A stretch of DNA of 64,000 nucleotides. It comes from Methanobacterium_B sp963825335 (lineage in GTDB: Archaea; Methanobacteriota; Methanobacteria; Methanobacteriales; Methanobacteriaceae). The stretch's first letter is position 1; each line of letters begins with the position of its first letter. The notes beneath the pieces were generated by a model that worked only from the letters and a program-made list of their open reading frames with translations, had not been told where the DNA came from and did no database searches. The position numbers and the translations under genes were made by a program. Positions 38,051 through 46,027 of this stretch are shown in pieces. Where the stretch lies: the NCBI GenBank assembly GCA_963825335.1, contig CAWGSP010000001.1, positions 1,426,001 to 1,490,000 of the forward strand. The letters are read 5' to 3'.

Positions 38051-38257
38051 ATGGTAATATTAAGAAGCAAGGAAATAAGGGCAATGGAGATGGCTGATAT
38101 CCAGAAAAAGCTTGATGAACTCAAGGCTGAACATGCAAAAAACATCTCAAAAAGTGCAGCTGCAGGAGTTTATGAAGATCCGGGTAAGATCAAAGAGCTT
38201 AAACGGACTATTGCACGTGTCCTTACCATAATGAATGAAAAACAGCAGGAGAAATAA
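38051..38257 (+). CDS. rpl29p: Ribosomal protein uL29
   Basis: This is a 68-residue helical-hairpin protein with the uL29 signature LRSKEIRAMEMADIQKKLDEL and the end IKELKRTIARVLTIMNE. I chose ATG 38051, after GGATGTAGAG, because it gives the usual family length; the upstream ATG at 38015 would add twelve residues unlike the family. It binds near the tunnel exit next to uL23. Confidence 0.94.
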   Translation: MVILRSKEIRAMEMADIQKKLDELKAEHAKNISKSAAAGVYEDPGKIKELKRTIARVLTIMNEKQQEK

Positions 38258-38262
38258 ACTCG

Positions 38263-38601
38263 ATGAAAGTCTGTGAGATATGCGGTCTTCCTGAAGAACT
38301 TTGCGTCTGCGAGGAGATAGCCAGAGAAATTCAAAAGGTTAAGGTCTATACAGTTAGAAGAAGATTCGGAAAACTTATGACCATTGTTGAAGGAATTGAT
38401 GAGCACGATATAGACATAAAGGAACTGACAAAGGAACTCAAGGCGAAATGTGCCTGTGGAGGAACAGCCAAAAAAGGTCAGATAGAGCTTCAGGGAGACC
38501 ACAAAAGAAGGGTCAAGGAAGTTTTAGCTAACATGGGCTTTTCTTCAGACACCATCGAAATAAAAGACAGGGAAGATAGAGGAAGGAAGAGGCGAAGATA
38601 A
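38263..38601 (+). CDS. SUI1-family translation initiation factor (aIF1)
   Basis: The 112-residue protein has a SUI1 domain (about residues 25-100, with VRRRFGKLMTIVEGI and CACGGTAKKGQIELQGDH) that binds the small subunit at the P site and controls start-codon choice. A short N-terminal metal-ribbon-like segment, CEICGLPEELCVCEE, precedes it. The tail RGRKRRR is basic. It lies between uL29 and the RNase P protein and is probably cotranscribed. Confidence 0.93.
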   Translation: MKVCEICGLPEELCVCEEIAREIQKVKVYTVRRRFGKLMTIVEGIDEHDIDIKELTKELKAKCACGGTAKKGQIELQGDHKRRVKEVLANMGFSSDTIEIKDREDRGRKRRR

Positions 38602-38666
38602 AACCATCCAACGATGTTTTTATCTTGTTTAATCCATCCCGCAAAATTATGTTTAATGGTGGAAAC

Positions 38667-38948
38667 ATGATCACACCACAAAACATTTTCCGGCACGAGC
38701 TTGTGGGACTTCATGTAGAGGTTGTTAAAAGCTCACACAAGGGATTCACCGGGATCAAGGGTGAAGTTGTAGACGAAACAAAGAACACCCTCAAGGTTGA
38801 GGATCTTATGGGATGTGAAAAAATCGTCCCAAAGAACGTTGCAACTTTTCGTTTCACACTGCCCAGCAGTGAAGTTGTTGAAATTAATGGGAAAATTATA
38901 GTTGCCCGTCCAGAAGACAGGATAAAGAAGAAATATAAGAAATACTGA
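38667..38948 (+). CDS. rnp1: RNase P protein component 1 (Rpp29/Pop4)
   Basis: The 93-residue Sm-like beta-barrel protein matches archaeal Rpp29: HELVGLHVEVVKSSHKGFTGIKGEVVDETKNTL, followed by KIVPKNVATFRF and a basic end. It pairs with Rpp21 in RNase P, which matures tRNA 5' ends. ATG 38667 is preceded by GGTGG and fits the family length; the upstream in-frame ATG at 38625 would add residues that do not look conserved. Confidence 0.93.
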   Translation: MITPQNIFRHELVGLHVEVVKSSHKGFTGIKGEVVDETKNTLKVEDLMGCEKIVPKNVATFRFTLPSSEVVEINGKIIVARPEDRIKKKYKKY

Positions 38949-39050
38949 TGGAAATTAATTCAACCAAAAAATAGTAAATCTCATGGGAAAATATTCCATA
39001 AATTTGGATGTAGTCTTAATAATAAATAAAAGGTATATTTAGGTGATAAA

Positions 39051-39371
39051 ATGGTTGGTATCGATGTTAATGAACCAAAAAATGTATGTGAAGATCCCAA
39101 CTGCCCATTTCACGGAACCCTTCCAGTGAGGGGTCAAATACTCGAAGGAACGGTTACGAGTGACAAGGCAGAAAGGACCATTACTGTAGAAAGAAGTTAT
39201 TACAAATTTATCAGTAAATACGAAAGATACGAAAAGCGAAAATCAAAGATCAGCGCCCACAAACCTGACTGTTTAGATGTCAAGATTGGAGACGCCGTGA
39301 AAATCGCAGAATGCAGACCTTTAAGCAAAACCAAACATTTTGTTCTGGTGGAAGTCAAGGGAGAAGAATAA
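39051..39371 (+). CDS. rps17p: Ribosomal protein uS17
   Basis: The 106-residue protein is archaeal uS17, with CEDPNCPFHGTLPVRGQ near the start, an OB-fold core VTSDKAERTITVERSYYKFISKYERYEKR and the end IAECRPLSKTKHFVLVEV. AGGTGATAAA precedes the ATG. A 100-bp spacer separates it from rnp1, so a separate promoter is possible. Confidence 0.96.
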   Translation: MVGIDVNEPKNVCEDPNCPFHGTLPVRGQILEGTVTSDKAERTITVERSYYKFISKYERYEKRKSKISAHKPDCLDVKIGDAVKIAECRPLSKTKHFVLVEVKGEE

Positions 39372-39372
39372 A

Positions 39373-39771
39373 ATGAAGGCAATAACATCCAACGTTACAA
39401 AGGCACTCCCAATAGGTGCAAGACTTCAATGTATCGATAACACAGGTGCTCGTGAAGTTGAGATCATAGCTGTAAAAGGTTATAAAGGTGTCCGAAGAAG
39501 GTTAGCTCCTGGTGGAGTCGGCGACATGATCGTTGTTTCTGTTAAAAAGGGTACAGTTGACATGAGGAAAGAAGTCACAACAGCAGTTATTGTAAGGCAG
39601 AAAAAGGAGTTCAAAAGGGCTGACGGTTTAAGAATCAAATTCGAAGACAACGCCGCAGTAATAGTAAGTCCTGAAGGTGTACTCAAGGGTTCAGAAATAA
39701 GGGGACCAATTGCTAAGGAAGCTGCCGACAGATGGCCTGCAATTGGAAGTGCAGCCAGTATAATAGTATAG
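39373..39771 (+). CDS. rpl14p: Ribosomal protein uL14
   Basis: The 132-residue protein has the uL14 signature (LQCIDNTGAREVEIIAVKGYKG) and the end GPIAKEAADRWPAIGSAASIIV. It binds at the subunit interface. ATG 39373 overlaps closely with the uS17 stop, indicating coupling; an upstream in-frame start inside uS17 was rejected. Confidence 0.96.
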   Translation: MKAITSNVTKALPIGARLQCIDNTGAREVEIIAVKGYKGVRRRLAPGGVGDMIVVSVKKGTVDMRKEVTTAVIVRQKKEFKRADGLRIKFEDNAAVIVSPEGVLKGSEIRGPIAKEAADRWPAIGSAASIIV

Positions 39772-39794
39772 ATTAAATATTTTACGGTGATAAT

Positions 39795-40148
39795 ATGTCA
39801 AAACAGCCAAGAAAACAGAGGAAATTTATTCATAATGCACCTTTACACATACGCCATAAACTAATGAGCGTATCACTGAGTGAAGAACTCAGGGAAGAGC
39901 ACGGAACGAGATCTCTTCCTGTAAAAAAAGGTGACACTATAAGAGTTACGCGTGGGGATTTCAAAGACCACGAAGGCAAGATCGAAAAGGTCGACACCAA
40001 AAATTATCGCGTCATGATCGAGGGTATGTCTGTACAGAAACCCGATGGTAACAAAGTTTACCACCCAGTTCATCCATCAAACATAACGATCATTGAACTC
40101 GACCTGGAAGACGATGAAAGAATGGATATAATAGAGAGGAAGGGATAA
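39795..40148 (+). CDS. rpl24p: Ribosomal protein uL24
   Basis: The 117-residue protein has a basic start (SKQPRKQRKFIHNAPLHIRHKLM) and a KOW motif (KKGDTIRVTRGDFKDHEGKI, about residues 44-63). It initiates folding of 23S rRNA. ACGGTGATAAT precedes the ATG. One base separates its stop from the eS4 start. Confidence 0.96.
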   Translation: MSKQPRKQRKFIHNAPLHIRHKLMSVSLSEELREEHGTRSLPVKKGDTIRVTRGDFKDHEGKIEKVDTKNYRVMIEGMSVQKPDGNKVYHPVHPSNITIIELDLEDDERMDIIERKG

Positions 40149-40149
40149 C

Positions 40150-40875
40150 ATGGCAAAGATGGGATCAAGAAAACATCTTAAACGATTCAAATCACCAGAA
40201 CACTGGCCTATTCATCCTAAAGAAAACAAATGGACTGTTAAACCTAGTGCGGGACCGCACTCAATCGAAGAATCATTACCTTTACTCATAGTTATGAGGG
40301 ATATTCTTAAGGTTGCAGACAATGCACGAGAAGCAAAGATAATCATCAACAACGGTGATGTACTTGTGGACGGACGTGCAGTAAAGGATTTCAAGTTCCC
40401 TGTTGGATTTATGGATGTAATTTCATTACCTAAATCTGAAAAGGTTTATAGAGTACTTCCAGATCATAAAGGAAGGCTGGTGCTACACCCAATCGCTAAG
40501 AAAAACGCAGAATTTAAACTCTGCATGATTACAGATAAGACCACCATTAAGGGTGGTAAAATACAGCTCAACCTACATGACGGAAGAAACTGTACAGTTG
40601 ATAAAGAGTACAAATCCGGTGATGTAGTAGTAGTTGAGATACCAGATCAAACAGTTACCGATCACATAAAATTCCAAAGTGGTACAGTAGGTCTCATAAC
40701 CGGTGGTAAACACATAGGTGAACTTGGTAAAGTTAAAGAAATCAACATAACCAAGTCATCCAAACCAAACACCGTCGAGATCGAAACAGAAGATGGAACA
40801 TTTCTAACATTAGCTGATTACGTCTTTGTTCTCGGAACAGATGAACCAGTTATTTCACTACCTGGAGGCAAATAA
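40150..40875 (+). CDS. rps4e: Ribosomal protein eS4
   Basis: The 241-residue protein is the archaeal/eukaryotic eS4: start SRKHLKRFKSPEHWPIHPKE, an S4 RNA-binding domain, and a C-terminal KOW-like segment (VGLITGGKHIGELGKVKEI). It has no bacterial homologue in the ribosome and marks the genome as archaeal. Tightly spaced with both neighbours. Confidence 0.97.
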   Translation: MAKMGSRKHLKRFKSPEHWPIHPKENKWTVKPSAGPHSIEESLPLLIVMRDILKVADNAREAKIIINNGDVLVDGRAVKDFKFPVGFMDVISLPKSEKVYRVLPDHKGRLVLHPIAKKNAEFKLCMITDKTTIKGGKIQLNLHDGRNCTVDKEYKSGDVVVVEIPDQTVTDHIKFQSGTVGLITGGKHIGELGKVKEINITKSSKPNTVEIETEDGTFLTLADYVFVLGTDEPVISLPGGK

Positions 40876-41382
40876 ATGAACCAAATGGAAAACGTGAAAA
40901 TAGCAAAGGCAACCGTGAACATCGGAGTCGGTGAAAGTGGAGAAAGACTCGCAAGAGCTGAACAACTGATTGTAAATATCATGCACCAGAAACCAGTACG
41001 AACCATCAGTAAGGTCACCAACCCAGAATTCGGTATAAGAAAGGGACAGCCAATAGCTTGTAAAGTTACTTTAAGGAACGAAAAAGCTGAAAATGCTGTT
41101 AAATTGGTGCTTGAAGGTATCGGAAAGACATTGAAGGCAAGTCAGTTTGATCGCCAGGGCAATGTGGCATTCGGTATAGAAGAACACATTGACATTCCAG
41201 GAATGCGTTACGATCCTGATATAGGTATATTTGGTATGAACGTTGCAATAACCTTTGAAAAACCGGGTTACAGGATTAAAAGAAGGAAAATCCAGCAGAA
41301 AAAAATACCAAATAAACACCATGTCACGAAGGAAGAGACAATGGAATTCATGAAGAAAGAATTCCAAGTTACTATAGAATAA
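40876..41382 (+). CDS. rpl5p: Ribosomal protein uL5
   Basis: The 168-residue protein carries the uL5 marks IAKATVNIGVGESGERLARAE and RKGQPIACKVTLR, and GMNVAITFEKPGYRIKRRK at the end. It binds 5S rRNA with uL18. The ATG immediately follows the eS4 stop, after TGGAGGC inside eS4; Met4 is an alternative start. Confidence 0.96.
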   Translation: MNQMENVKIAKATVNIGVGESGERLARAEQLIVNIMHQKPVRTISKVTNPEFGIRKGQPIACKVTLRNEKAENAVKLVLEGIGKTLKASQFDRQGNVAFGIEEHIDIPGMRYDPDIGIFGMNVAITFEKPGYRIKRRKIQQKKIPNKHHVTKEETMEFMKKEFQVTIE

Positions 41383-41391
41383 GGTGATAAA

Positions 41392-41535
41392 TTGCCAAGA
41401 AAATACGGAAAAGCTTCAAGAAAATGTAGTAGATGTAATGATCATTCTGCCTTAGTTAGGAGATACAATCTTATGTTATGCAGACAGTGCTTCAGAGAAC
41501 TTGCAGCTAGAATTGGATTTAAAAAATATAATTAA
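41392..41535 (+). CDS. rps14p: Ribosomal protein uS14, zinc-binding type
   Basis: The 47-residue protein reads MPRKYGKASRKCSRCNDHSA and continues to MLCRQCFRELAARIGFKKYN. The two CxxC pairs (Cys12/15 and Cys30/33) bind zinc as in archaeal S14. It starts at TTG after AAGGTGAT, between uL5 and uS8, as expected for the spc-type order. It is too short for simple ORF searches. Confidence 0.95.
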   Translation: MPRKYGKASRKCSRCNDHSALVRRYNLMLCRQCFRELAARIGFKKYN

Positions 41536-41547
41536 GAGGTGTATAAT

Positions 41548-41940
41548 TTGACTCTTATGGATCCTCTCGCAGATGCTCTTACCAATATGAGAAACAACGA
41601 AATGCAGGGAAATAAACGATGTAAAATCACCCCCGCATCTAAGATGATTGGTCATGTTTTAAGGACAATGCAGAAAGAAGGATATATCGGTGAATTTGAA
41701 TTCGTCGACGATGACAAAGCAGGGCAGTTCATGGTCGAATTAGAAGGAAATATAAACAAATGCGGTGTAATAAAGCCAAGACACGCCGTTAAAAAAGATG
41801 AATTTGAAAAATTTGAAAAGAGGTATCTACCATCCAAAAACTTTGGAACACTGATTATAACAACCCCTGAAGGTGTTATGACCCACAGAGAAGCCAAAGA
41901 TAAAGGTATTGGCGGTAGGTTACTGGTATATGTTTACTAA
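41548..41940 (+). CDS. rps8p: Ribosomal protein uS8
   Basis: The 130-residue protein, exactly the usual archaeal length, starts MTLMDPLADALTNMRN and ends in the conserved TTPEGVMTHREAKDKGIGGRLLVYVY. I chose TTG 41548, which has AGAGGTG at proper spacing; the GTG at 41539 overlaps that site. It binds the central domain of 16S rRNA. Confidence 0.95.
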   Translation: MTLMDPLADALTNMRNNEMQGNKRCKITPASKMIGHVLRTMQKEGYIGEFEFVDDDKAGQFMVELEGNINKCGVIKPRHAVKKDEFEKFEKRYLPSKNFGTLIITTPEGVMTHREAKDKGIGGRLLVYVY

Positions 41941-41949
41941 GGTGATAAA

Positions 41950-42483
41950 ATGGCTCAAGTAACGATTCTTAGGGAAGAAATTCCGATTCCCGATGGAATA
42001 AATGTCACTGTTGACGATGGTGTGACTGTTAAAGGATCAAAGGGAACTCTAACAAGAAAATTCAACCACAGTAACATCCAGATCAAGGTAGAGGATGATA
42101 AAGTTGTGGTCGAGTCAGCTTTTCCTAAAAAGAAAGATAAAGCCATGTTAGGAACCATACGATCCCATATCAACAACATGGTCATAGGTTTGACAGATGG
42201 TTTTACCTATAAAATGAAAATTGTTTACGCTCACTTTCCAATGACCGTTAAAAAAGCTGGAAATAAAATTGTCATAGAAAATTTCCTGGGTGAAAGACAC
42301 CCAAGATCAGCTAAAATAGTCGGGGAATCTGTTGTCCAGATAAAGGGCGATGAAGTGATTGTTAGTGGTATCAATAAGGAACATGTAGGTCAGACAATGG
42401 CCAACATGGAACAGGCTACAAAAATTAGGGGAAGAGACCCAAGGGTGTTCCAGGATGGAATATACCTTGTTAGCAAGGAATAA
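41950..42483 (+). CDS. rpl6p: Ribosomal protein uL6
   Basis: The 177-residue protein has two uL6 repeats; the second holds NFLGERHPRSAKIVGESVVQIKGDEVIVSGINKE-like sequence (about residues 112-145) and ends with RGRDPRVFQDGIYLV. It binds the sarcin-ricin region near the factor site. AAGGTGATAAA precedes the ATG. Confidence 0.96.
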   Translation: MAQVTILREEIPIPDGINVTVDDGVTVKGSKGTLTRKFNHSNIQIKVEDDKVVVESAFPKKKDKAMLGTIRSHINNMVIGLTDGFTYKMKIVYAHFPMTVKKAGNKIVIENFLGERHPRSAKIVGESVVQIKGDEVIVSGINKEHVGQTMANMEQATKIRGRDPRVFQDGIYLVSKE

Positions 42484-42496
42484 ATGGTGATCCCAT

Positions 42497-42856
42497 ATGA
42501 TAAAACTCAAAAAACGTACCAATAAAAAACCGAATTTTAAGAGACAGGAATGGTTCCGGTACAAAAAATTAGGTGAATCCTACAGAAAACCTAAGGGAAA
42601 AATAAGTAAAAGAAGAAGGTATCAGAAAAGAAAACCTGCAATGCCGTCCATAGGTTACCGTACCCCAAGGACTTTAAGGGGAATTCACCCTTCAGGATAT
42701 GAGGACATTCTAATCCACAATGTTGCAGAACTCGAAAAACTCGATCCAACCGTACAGGCTGGACGAATAAGTGCAACTGTCGGTGCAAGGAAAAAGTCAG
42801 CAATGCTTGAAAAAGCAAGGGAACTTAAAATAAAGATCTTGAACAAAGGGCAATAA
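42497..42856 (+). CDS. rpl32e: Ribosomal protein eL32
   Basis: The 119-residue basic protein has the eL32 core FKRQEWFRYKKLGESYRKPKG, PSIGYRTPRTLRGIHPSGYEDILIHN, and an end that matches archaeal members. It is specific to archaea and eukaryotes. GGTGAT lies upstream of the ATG. Its stop codon overlaps the ATG of a doubtful 36-codon frame (42856-42966), after which the operon is interrupted by a long spacer. Confidence 0.95.
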   Translation: MIKLKKRTNKKPNFKRQEWFRYKKLGESYRKPKGKISKRRRYQKRKPAMPSIGYRTPRTLRGIHPSGYEDILIHNVAELEKLDPTVQAGRISATVGARKKSAMLEKARELKIKILNKGQ

Positions 42857-43014
42857 TGTTTGAGGAGTTGTTTAAAACCGGATATGCAAATATTTTGTTC
42901 AATCACAATAAAACAGGCAACCAACATGGTCTACCAGTTTTCAAGCTTGAATTTAATCATTTGTGATAAAATATCTTTTAAACAACAACCGACAATTGCG
43001 AAGGGAAACGGAGA

Positions 43015-43067
43015 ATCATCAAATTTATTGATGATACCAAAAATAGCAAAAAGCCGCAAAACGGCTT
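43015..43067. promoter_or_regulatory. Two consecutive perfect hairpins
   Basis: ATCATCAA (43015-43022) pairs with TTGATGAT (43028-43035) around ATTTA; AAGCCG (43051-43056) pairs with CGGCTT (43062-43067) around CAAAA. No T-run follows on the plus strand. They may mark the 3' end of the eL32 transcript or form a regulatory RNA. Confidence 0.45.
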
Positions 43068-43105
43068 GAGATTCAAAAAAAATCCTGAAGATCCATGGAA
43101 AATTT

Positions 43106-43114
43106 TTATAAATA
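43106..43114 (+). promoter_or_regulatory. TATA box for the eL19 sub-operon
   Basis: TTTATAAAT lies 73 bp before the eL19 start, giving a predicted leader of about 50 nt with TGGAGGT at its end. Confidence 0.5.
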
Positions 43115-43186
43115 ATTGCATGAACAAAATTTTCAGGTACAATAATTTTGATCAAACTGGGAAAAGTTTGATGTGGAGGTTTCTTT

Positions 43187-43633
43187 ATGAATCTTACTAC
43201 TCAAAAGAGATTAGCTGCAGATATACTCAAAGTTGGAGTAAACAAGGTCTGGATAGACCCTGAAACTGTTGAAGAAGTATCTAGGGCTATTACTCGAGAA
43301 AGTGTTAAACAGCTTATAGACAGTGGAGCAATAAAAGCAAAGCAAAAAAAAGGTATAAGCAGCTATCGATCGAAGAAAATAGCAGAACAAAAAAGCAAAG
43401 GAAGAAGGAAAGGTAGGGGTAGTGTAAAAGGAGCTAAAGGAGCTCGTAACCCTAAGAAAAAAGCATGGATGACAACGATCAGGGCTCTCAGAACTGATTT
43501 AAAAGATATGAGGGAAAACAGGGAAATTAATAAAACAACCTATCGTAAACTTTACCGAATGGCTAAAGGTGGCGCATTTAGGAGTAAATCCTATATGAAA
43601 ACCTACGCCAGGGATCATGACTTGCTCAGATAA
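43187..43633 (+). CDS. rpl19e: Ribosomal protein eL19
   Basis: The 148-residue basic protein starts MNLTTQKRLAADILKVGVNKVW and contains the Arg/Lys/Gly-rich segment RRKGRGSVKGAKGARNPKKK and a helical end (YRKLYRMAKGGAFRS). It bridges the subunits in archaeal ribosomes. TGGAGGT precedes the ATG. It opens the eL19-uL18-uS5-uL30 group. Confidence 0.96.
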   Translation: MNLTTQKRLAADILKVGVNKVWIDPETVEEVSRAITRESVKQLIDSGAIKAKQKKGISSYRSKKIAEQKSKGRRKGRGSVKGAKGARNPKKKAWMTTIRALRTDLKDMRENREINKTTYRKLYRMAKGGAFRSKSYMKTYARDHDLLR

Positions 43634-43645
43634 GGGGGACTAAGA

Positions 43646-44224
43646 TTGGCACACGGATCAAGATATAAACTCGCATTTAAAAGAAGAAGAGAAGGAAAAA
43701 CTGACTACAAATCAAGGCTTCACCTTATCAGATTAGATAAGTCAAGGCTTGTTGTTAGAATTAGTAACCAGCATACCATAGCCCAGATAGTTAACCCTGG
43801 TAAGAATGGTGACGAAACAATTGTTTCAGCACATTCTAACGAAGTTAAAAATCTAGGATGGTTGGGCAGCGGTAAAAACACATCTGGAGCATATTTAACC
43901 GGATTTTTACTGGGTAAAAAAGCTGTTGCAGAAGGAATTGAATTAGCTGTACTGGACATAGGTCTTAAATCAGCCCTCAAGGGTGCAAAAATATTTGCTG
44001 TACTCAAGGGTGCAGTGGACGCCGGACTCAATGTACCATACAGCGAAGCGATCTTACCTGCAGACGAAAGGATCAGGGGAGAACATGTTGCAGCATATGC
44101 AGCATCATTAAGCAATGAAGAGCTCGAGAAAAAATTCTCGAAATATATCAAGAATGGACTCTCTCCAAAGGACCTCCCTGATCATTTTGAATCAATAAAA
44201 CAGAAGATTGAAGAAGGTGTATAA
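43646..44224 (+). CDS. rpl18p: Ribosomal protein uL18
   Basis: The 192-residue protein has the 5S rRNA-binding N-terminus (YKLAFKRRREGKTDYKSRL) and the core LVVRISNQHTIAQIV, with AYLTGFLLGKKA further on. The length is typical for archaeal uL18. It starts at TTG after GGGGGAC. The uS5 ATG immediately follows its stop. Confidence 0.96.
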   Translation: MAHGSRYKLAFKRRREGKTDYKSRLHLIRLDKSRLVVRISNQHTIAQIVNPGKNGDETIVSAHSNEVKNLGWLGSGKNTSGAYLTGFLLGKKAVAEGIELAVLDIGLKSALKGAKIFAVLKGAVDAGLNVPYSEAILPADERIRGEHVAAYAASLSNEELEKKFSKYIKNGLSPKDLPDHFESIKQKIEEGV

Positions 44225-44869
44225 ATGAATAATTACACTAAGGAAGAATTCATACCAAAAACCCAACTCGGGCACATGGTGAAAGAGGGAAGAATAACCG
44301 ATATCGATGAAATATTCGATAAAGGCCTTCCTATTATGGAACTCGGAATAGTAGACACTCTACTACCCGACCTCGAAGAAGAAGTCATGGATGTTAACCT
44401 TGTCCAGAGAATGCATAAATCAGGACGAAAAGTTAACTTCAGAGTCATAGTTGCTGTTGGAAATAAAAACGGTTACGTAGGACTTGGACAGGGAAAAGCT
44501 AAAGAAGTAGGCCCCGCCATAAGAAAAGCTGTCGACAACGCTAAATTTAACATAATAAAGGTTAGAAGAGGCTGTGGAGACTGGGGTTGCGTCTGTGGCA
44601 GGGAACACACCGTACCTTTTAAGATCCAAGGTAAAAAAGGAAGTGTTCGCGTCACACTCATACCAGCACCAGGAGGAGTCGGTCTTGCAATAGGAAATGT
44701 TGGAAAAACCATACTCGGACTAGCAGGTATAGACGATGTATGGTCACAGACAATGGGCCAGACACAGACAACCATAAACTTTGCAGGTGCAATCTTCGAA
44801 GCATTGAAAGAACTGAGCAAGGTTAAATCTACTACCAGAGACCTTAAAAATCTCGGAGTACCAGTATAA
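44225..44869 (+). CDS. rps5p: Ribosomal protein uS5
   Basis: The 214-residue protein contains the double-stranded RNA-binding domain with VAVGNKNGYVGLGQGKAKEVGPAI and the C-terminal domain with APGGVGLAIGNVGKTILGLAGI. A CGDWGCVCG segment typical of archaeal uS5 is at about residues 118-126. It guards the mRNA entry and decoding fidelity. It abuts uL18 with AGGTG inside that gene. Confidence 0.96.
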   Translation: MNNYTKEEFIPKTQLGHMVKEGRITDIDEIFDKGLPIMELGIVDTLLPDLEEEVMDVNLVQRMHKSGRKVNFRVIVAVGNKNGYVGLGQGKAKEVGPAIRKAVDNAKFNIIKVRRGCGDWGCVCGREHTVPFKIQGKKGSVRVTLIPAPGGVGLAIGNVGKTILGLAGIDDVWSQTMGQTQTTINFAGAIFEALKELSKVKSTTRDLKNLGVPV

Positions 44870-44883
44870 TCCAAGGTGATAAC

Positions 44884-45339
44884 ATGATAGCAGTACTAAG
44901 AGTGAGGGGCAGAACAGGTATCAAGAAAGATATCAACGATACCATGACCATGTTAAATCTCACAAGACTTAACCACCTTGTTTTTCTCAACCCAAATCCA
45001 AGTTATGAAGGTATGTTGAGAAAGGCAAAGGATTACATCACCTGGGGAGAAATCAACGATGAATCAATTTCCATGATTATAGCTAAACGTGGAAAACTCG
45101 CCGGTGATGAAAAGGTTACAGATGAATACATAAAAGAAAATACAGATTACTCATCTATTGAAGAATTTTCAAAGGCAGTCTTAGCCGGAGAAACCACAGT
45201 TGAGGATGCTGGAATAAAACCAGTTTTCAGATTACACCCTCCTCGAAAGGGATACGAAGCTACCAAAATGAGCTTCAAGGAAGGCGGAAGTCTGGGAAAC
45301 AGGGAAGATATTAACGAACTTGTAAGGAAGATGGTCTAA
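44884..45339 (+). CDS. rpl30p: Ribosomal protein uL30
   Basis: The 151-residue protein is the long archaeal form of uL30. The N-terminal 60 residues (VLRVRGRTGIKKDINDTMTMLNLTRLNHLVFL) are shared with bacteria and the rest is archaeal/eukaryotic, ending RLHPPRKGYEATKMSFKEGG. AAGGTGATAAC precedes the ATG. It ends its transcript group; a 210-bp spacer follows. Confidence 0.95.
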   Translation: MIAVLRVRGRTGIKKDINDTMTMLNLTRLNHLVFLNPNPSYEGMLRKAKDYITWGEINDESISMIIAKRGKLAGDEKVTDEYIKENTDYSSIEEFSKAVLAGETTVEDAGIKPVFRLHPPRKGYEATKMSFKEGGSLGNREDINELVRKMV

Positions 45340-45498
45340 AAAAAATAGATATTTCAAAACTTTAATTAGCTTTGATCTATAGAAATGTTGATAAGATCTT
45401 CTACATACAACTTTTTAGAACAAGTTTTATTAGACATCAATTCTAATGTATATTAAATTCTAAATAGTAGTTCAAAATAATATCATCATAAAAAAATT

Positions 45499-45506
45499 TT
45501 TTATAC
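45499..45506 (+). promoter_or_regulatory. TATA box for the uL15-SecY group
   Basis: TTTTTATA in the 210-bp spacer, 44 bp before uL15, would begin a short leader carrying AAGGTGAT. Confidence 0.45.
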
Positions 45507-45549
45507 CAGAATTTCTACTACTGAATTAATATCTCATCAAGGTGATTTT

Positions 45550-45987
45550 ATGATAAGAAAAACAAGGAAAATATGTAAATTACGAGGCTCAAGAACAGTT
45601 GCAGGTGGCTGTTCTAAGAAAAGGAGAGGAGCTGGTCACAGAGGTGGAAGAGGTATGGCTGGTGGACATAAACACCACTGGACATGGATGGTAAAATACG
45701 ATCCTAAACACTTCGGTAAATACGGTTTCAAAAGACCACAGGGAAGTTCCTTTGAATACAGTCCGGTAAATATTGATTACTTAGACGAAAAATCTGAAGA
45801 ATTCATAACCCAAGGATTTGCAACCAAGGAAAATGACAAGATAGTCATCGATGTTACTGACATGGGTTACAACAAAGTTCTGGGTAATGGAAGAATAAAC
45901 AAAGCATTAATAATAAAATCCCCGCAGTTTTCTCAGTCAGCACTTAAAAAGATTGAAAAGGCTGGAGGAGAAGCAATTACACTTTAA
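45550..45987 (+). CDS. rpl15p: Ribosomal protein uL15
   Basis: The 145-residue protein begins with the basic glycine-rich extension RKTRKICKLRGSRTVAGGCSKKRRGAGHRGGRG that threads into 23S rRNA, and ends with the globular INKALIIKSPQFSQSALKKIEKAGG. Length and motifs are archaeal. It is followed after 40 bp by secY, the conserved arrangement. Confidence 0.96.
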   Translation: MIRKTRKICKLRGSRTVAGGCSKKRRGAGHRGGRGMAGGHKHHWTWMVKYDPKHFGKYGFKRPQGSSFEYSPVNIDYLDEKSEEFITQGFATKENDKIVIDVTDMGYNKVLGNGRINKALIIKSPQFSQSALKKIEKAGGEAITL

Positions 45988-46027
45988 AATTTTTTAATTG
46001 TAATTTTGGGCAAGGAGTGACTGTAAA

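Larger units (their letters stand above)
42857..43186. other. Spacer between eL32 and eL19 genes with two hairpins
   Basis: In most archaea these genes are adjacent; here 330 bp intervene. The spacer holds a doubtful 36-codon frame (42856-42966, coupled TAATG, weak SD), two perfect hairpins (43015-43035 and 43051-43067), a TATA box (43106-43114) and GGAGG before eL19. Confidence 0.6.

Noticed and set aside
42856..42966. 36-codon frame overlapping the eL32 stop
   Set aside because: The stop-start overlap is attractive but the Shine-Dalgarno site is weak and the peptide has no recognisable features; kept only as a remark.
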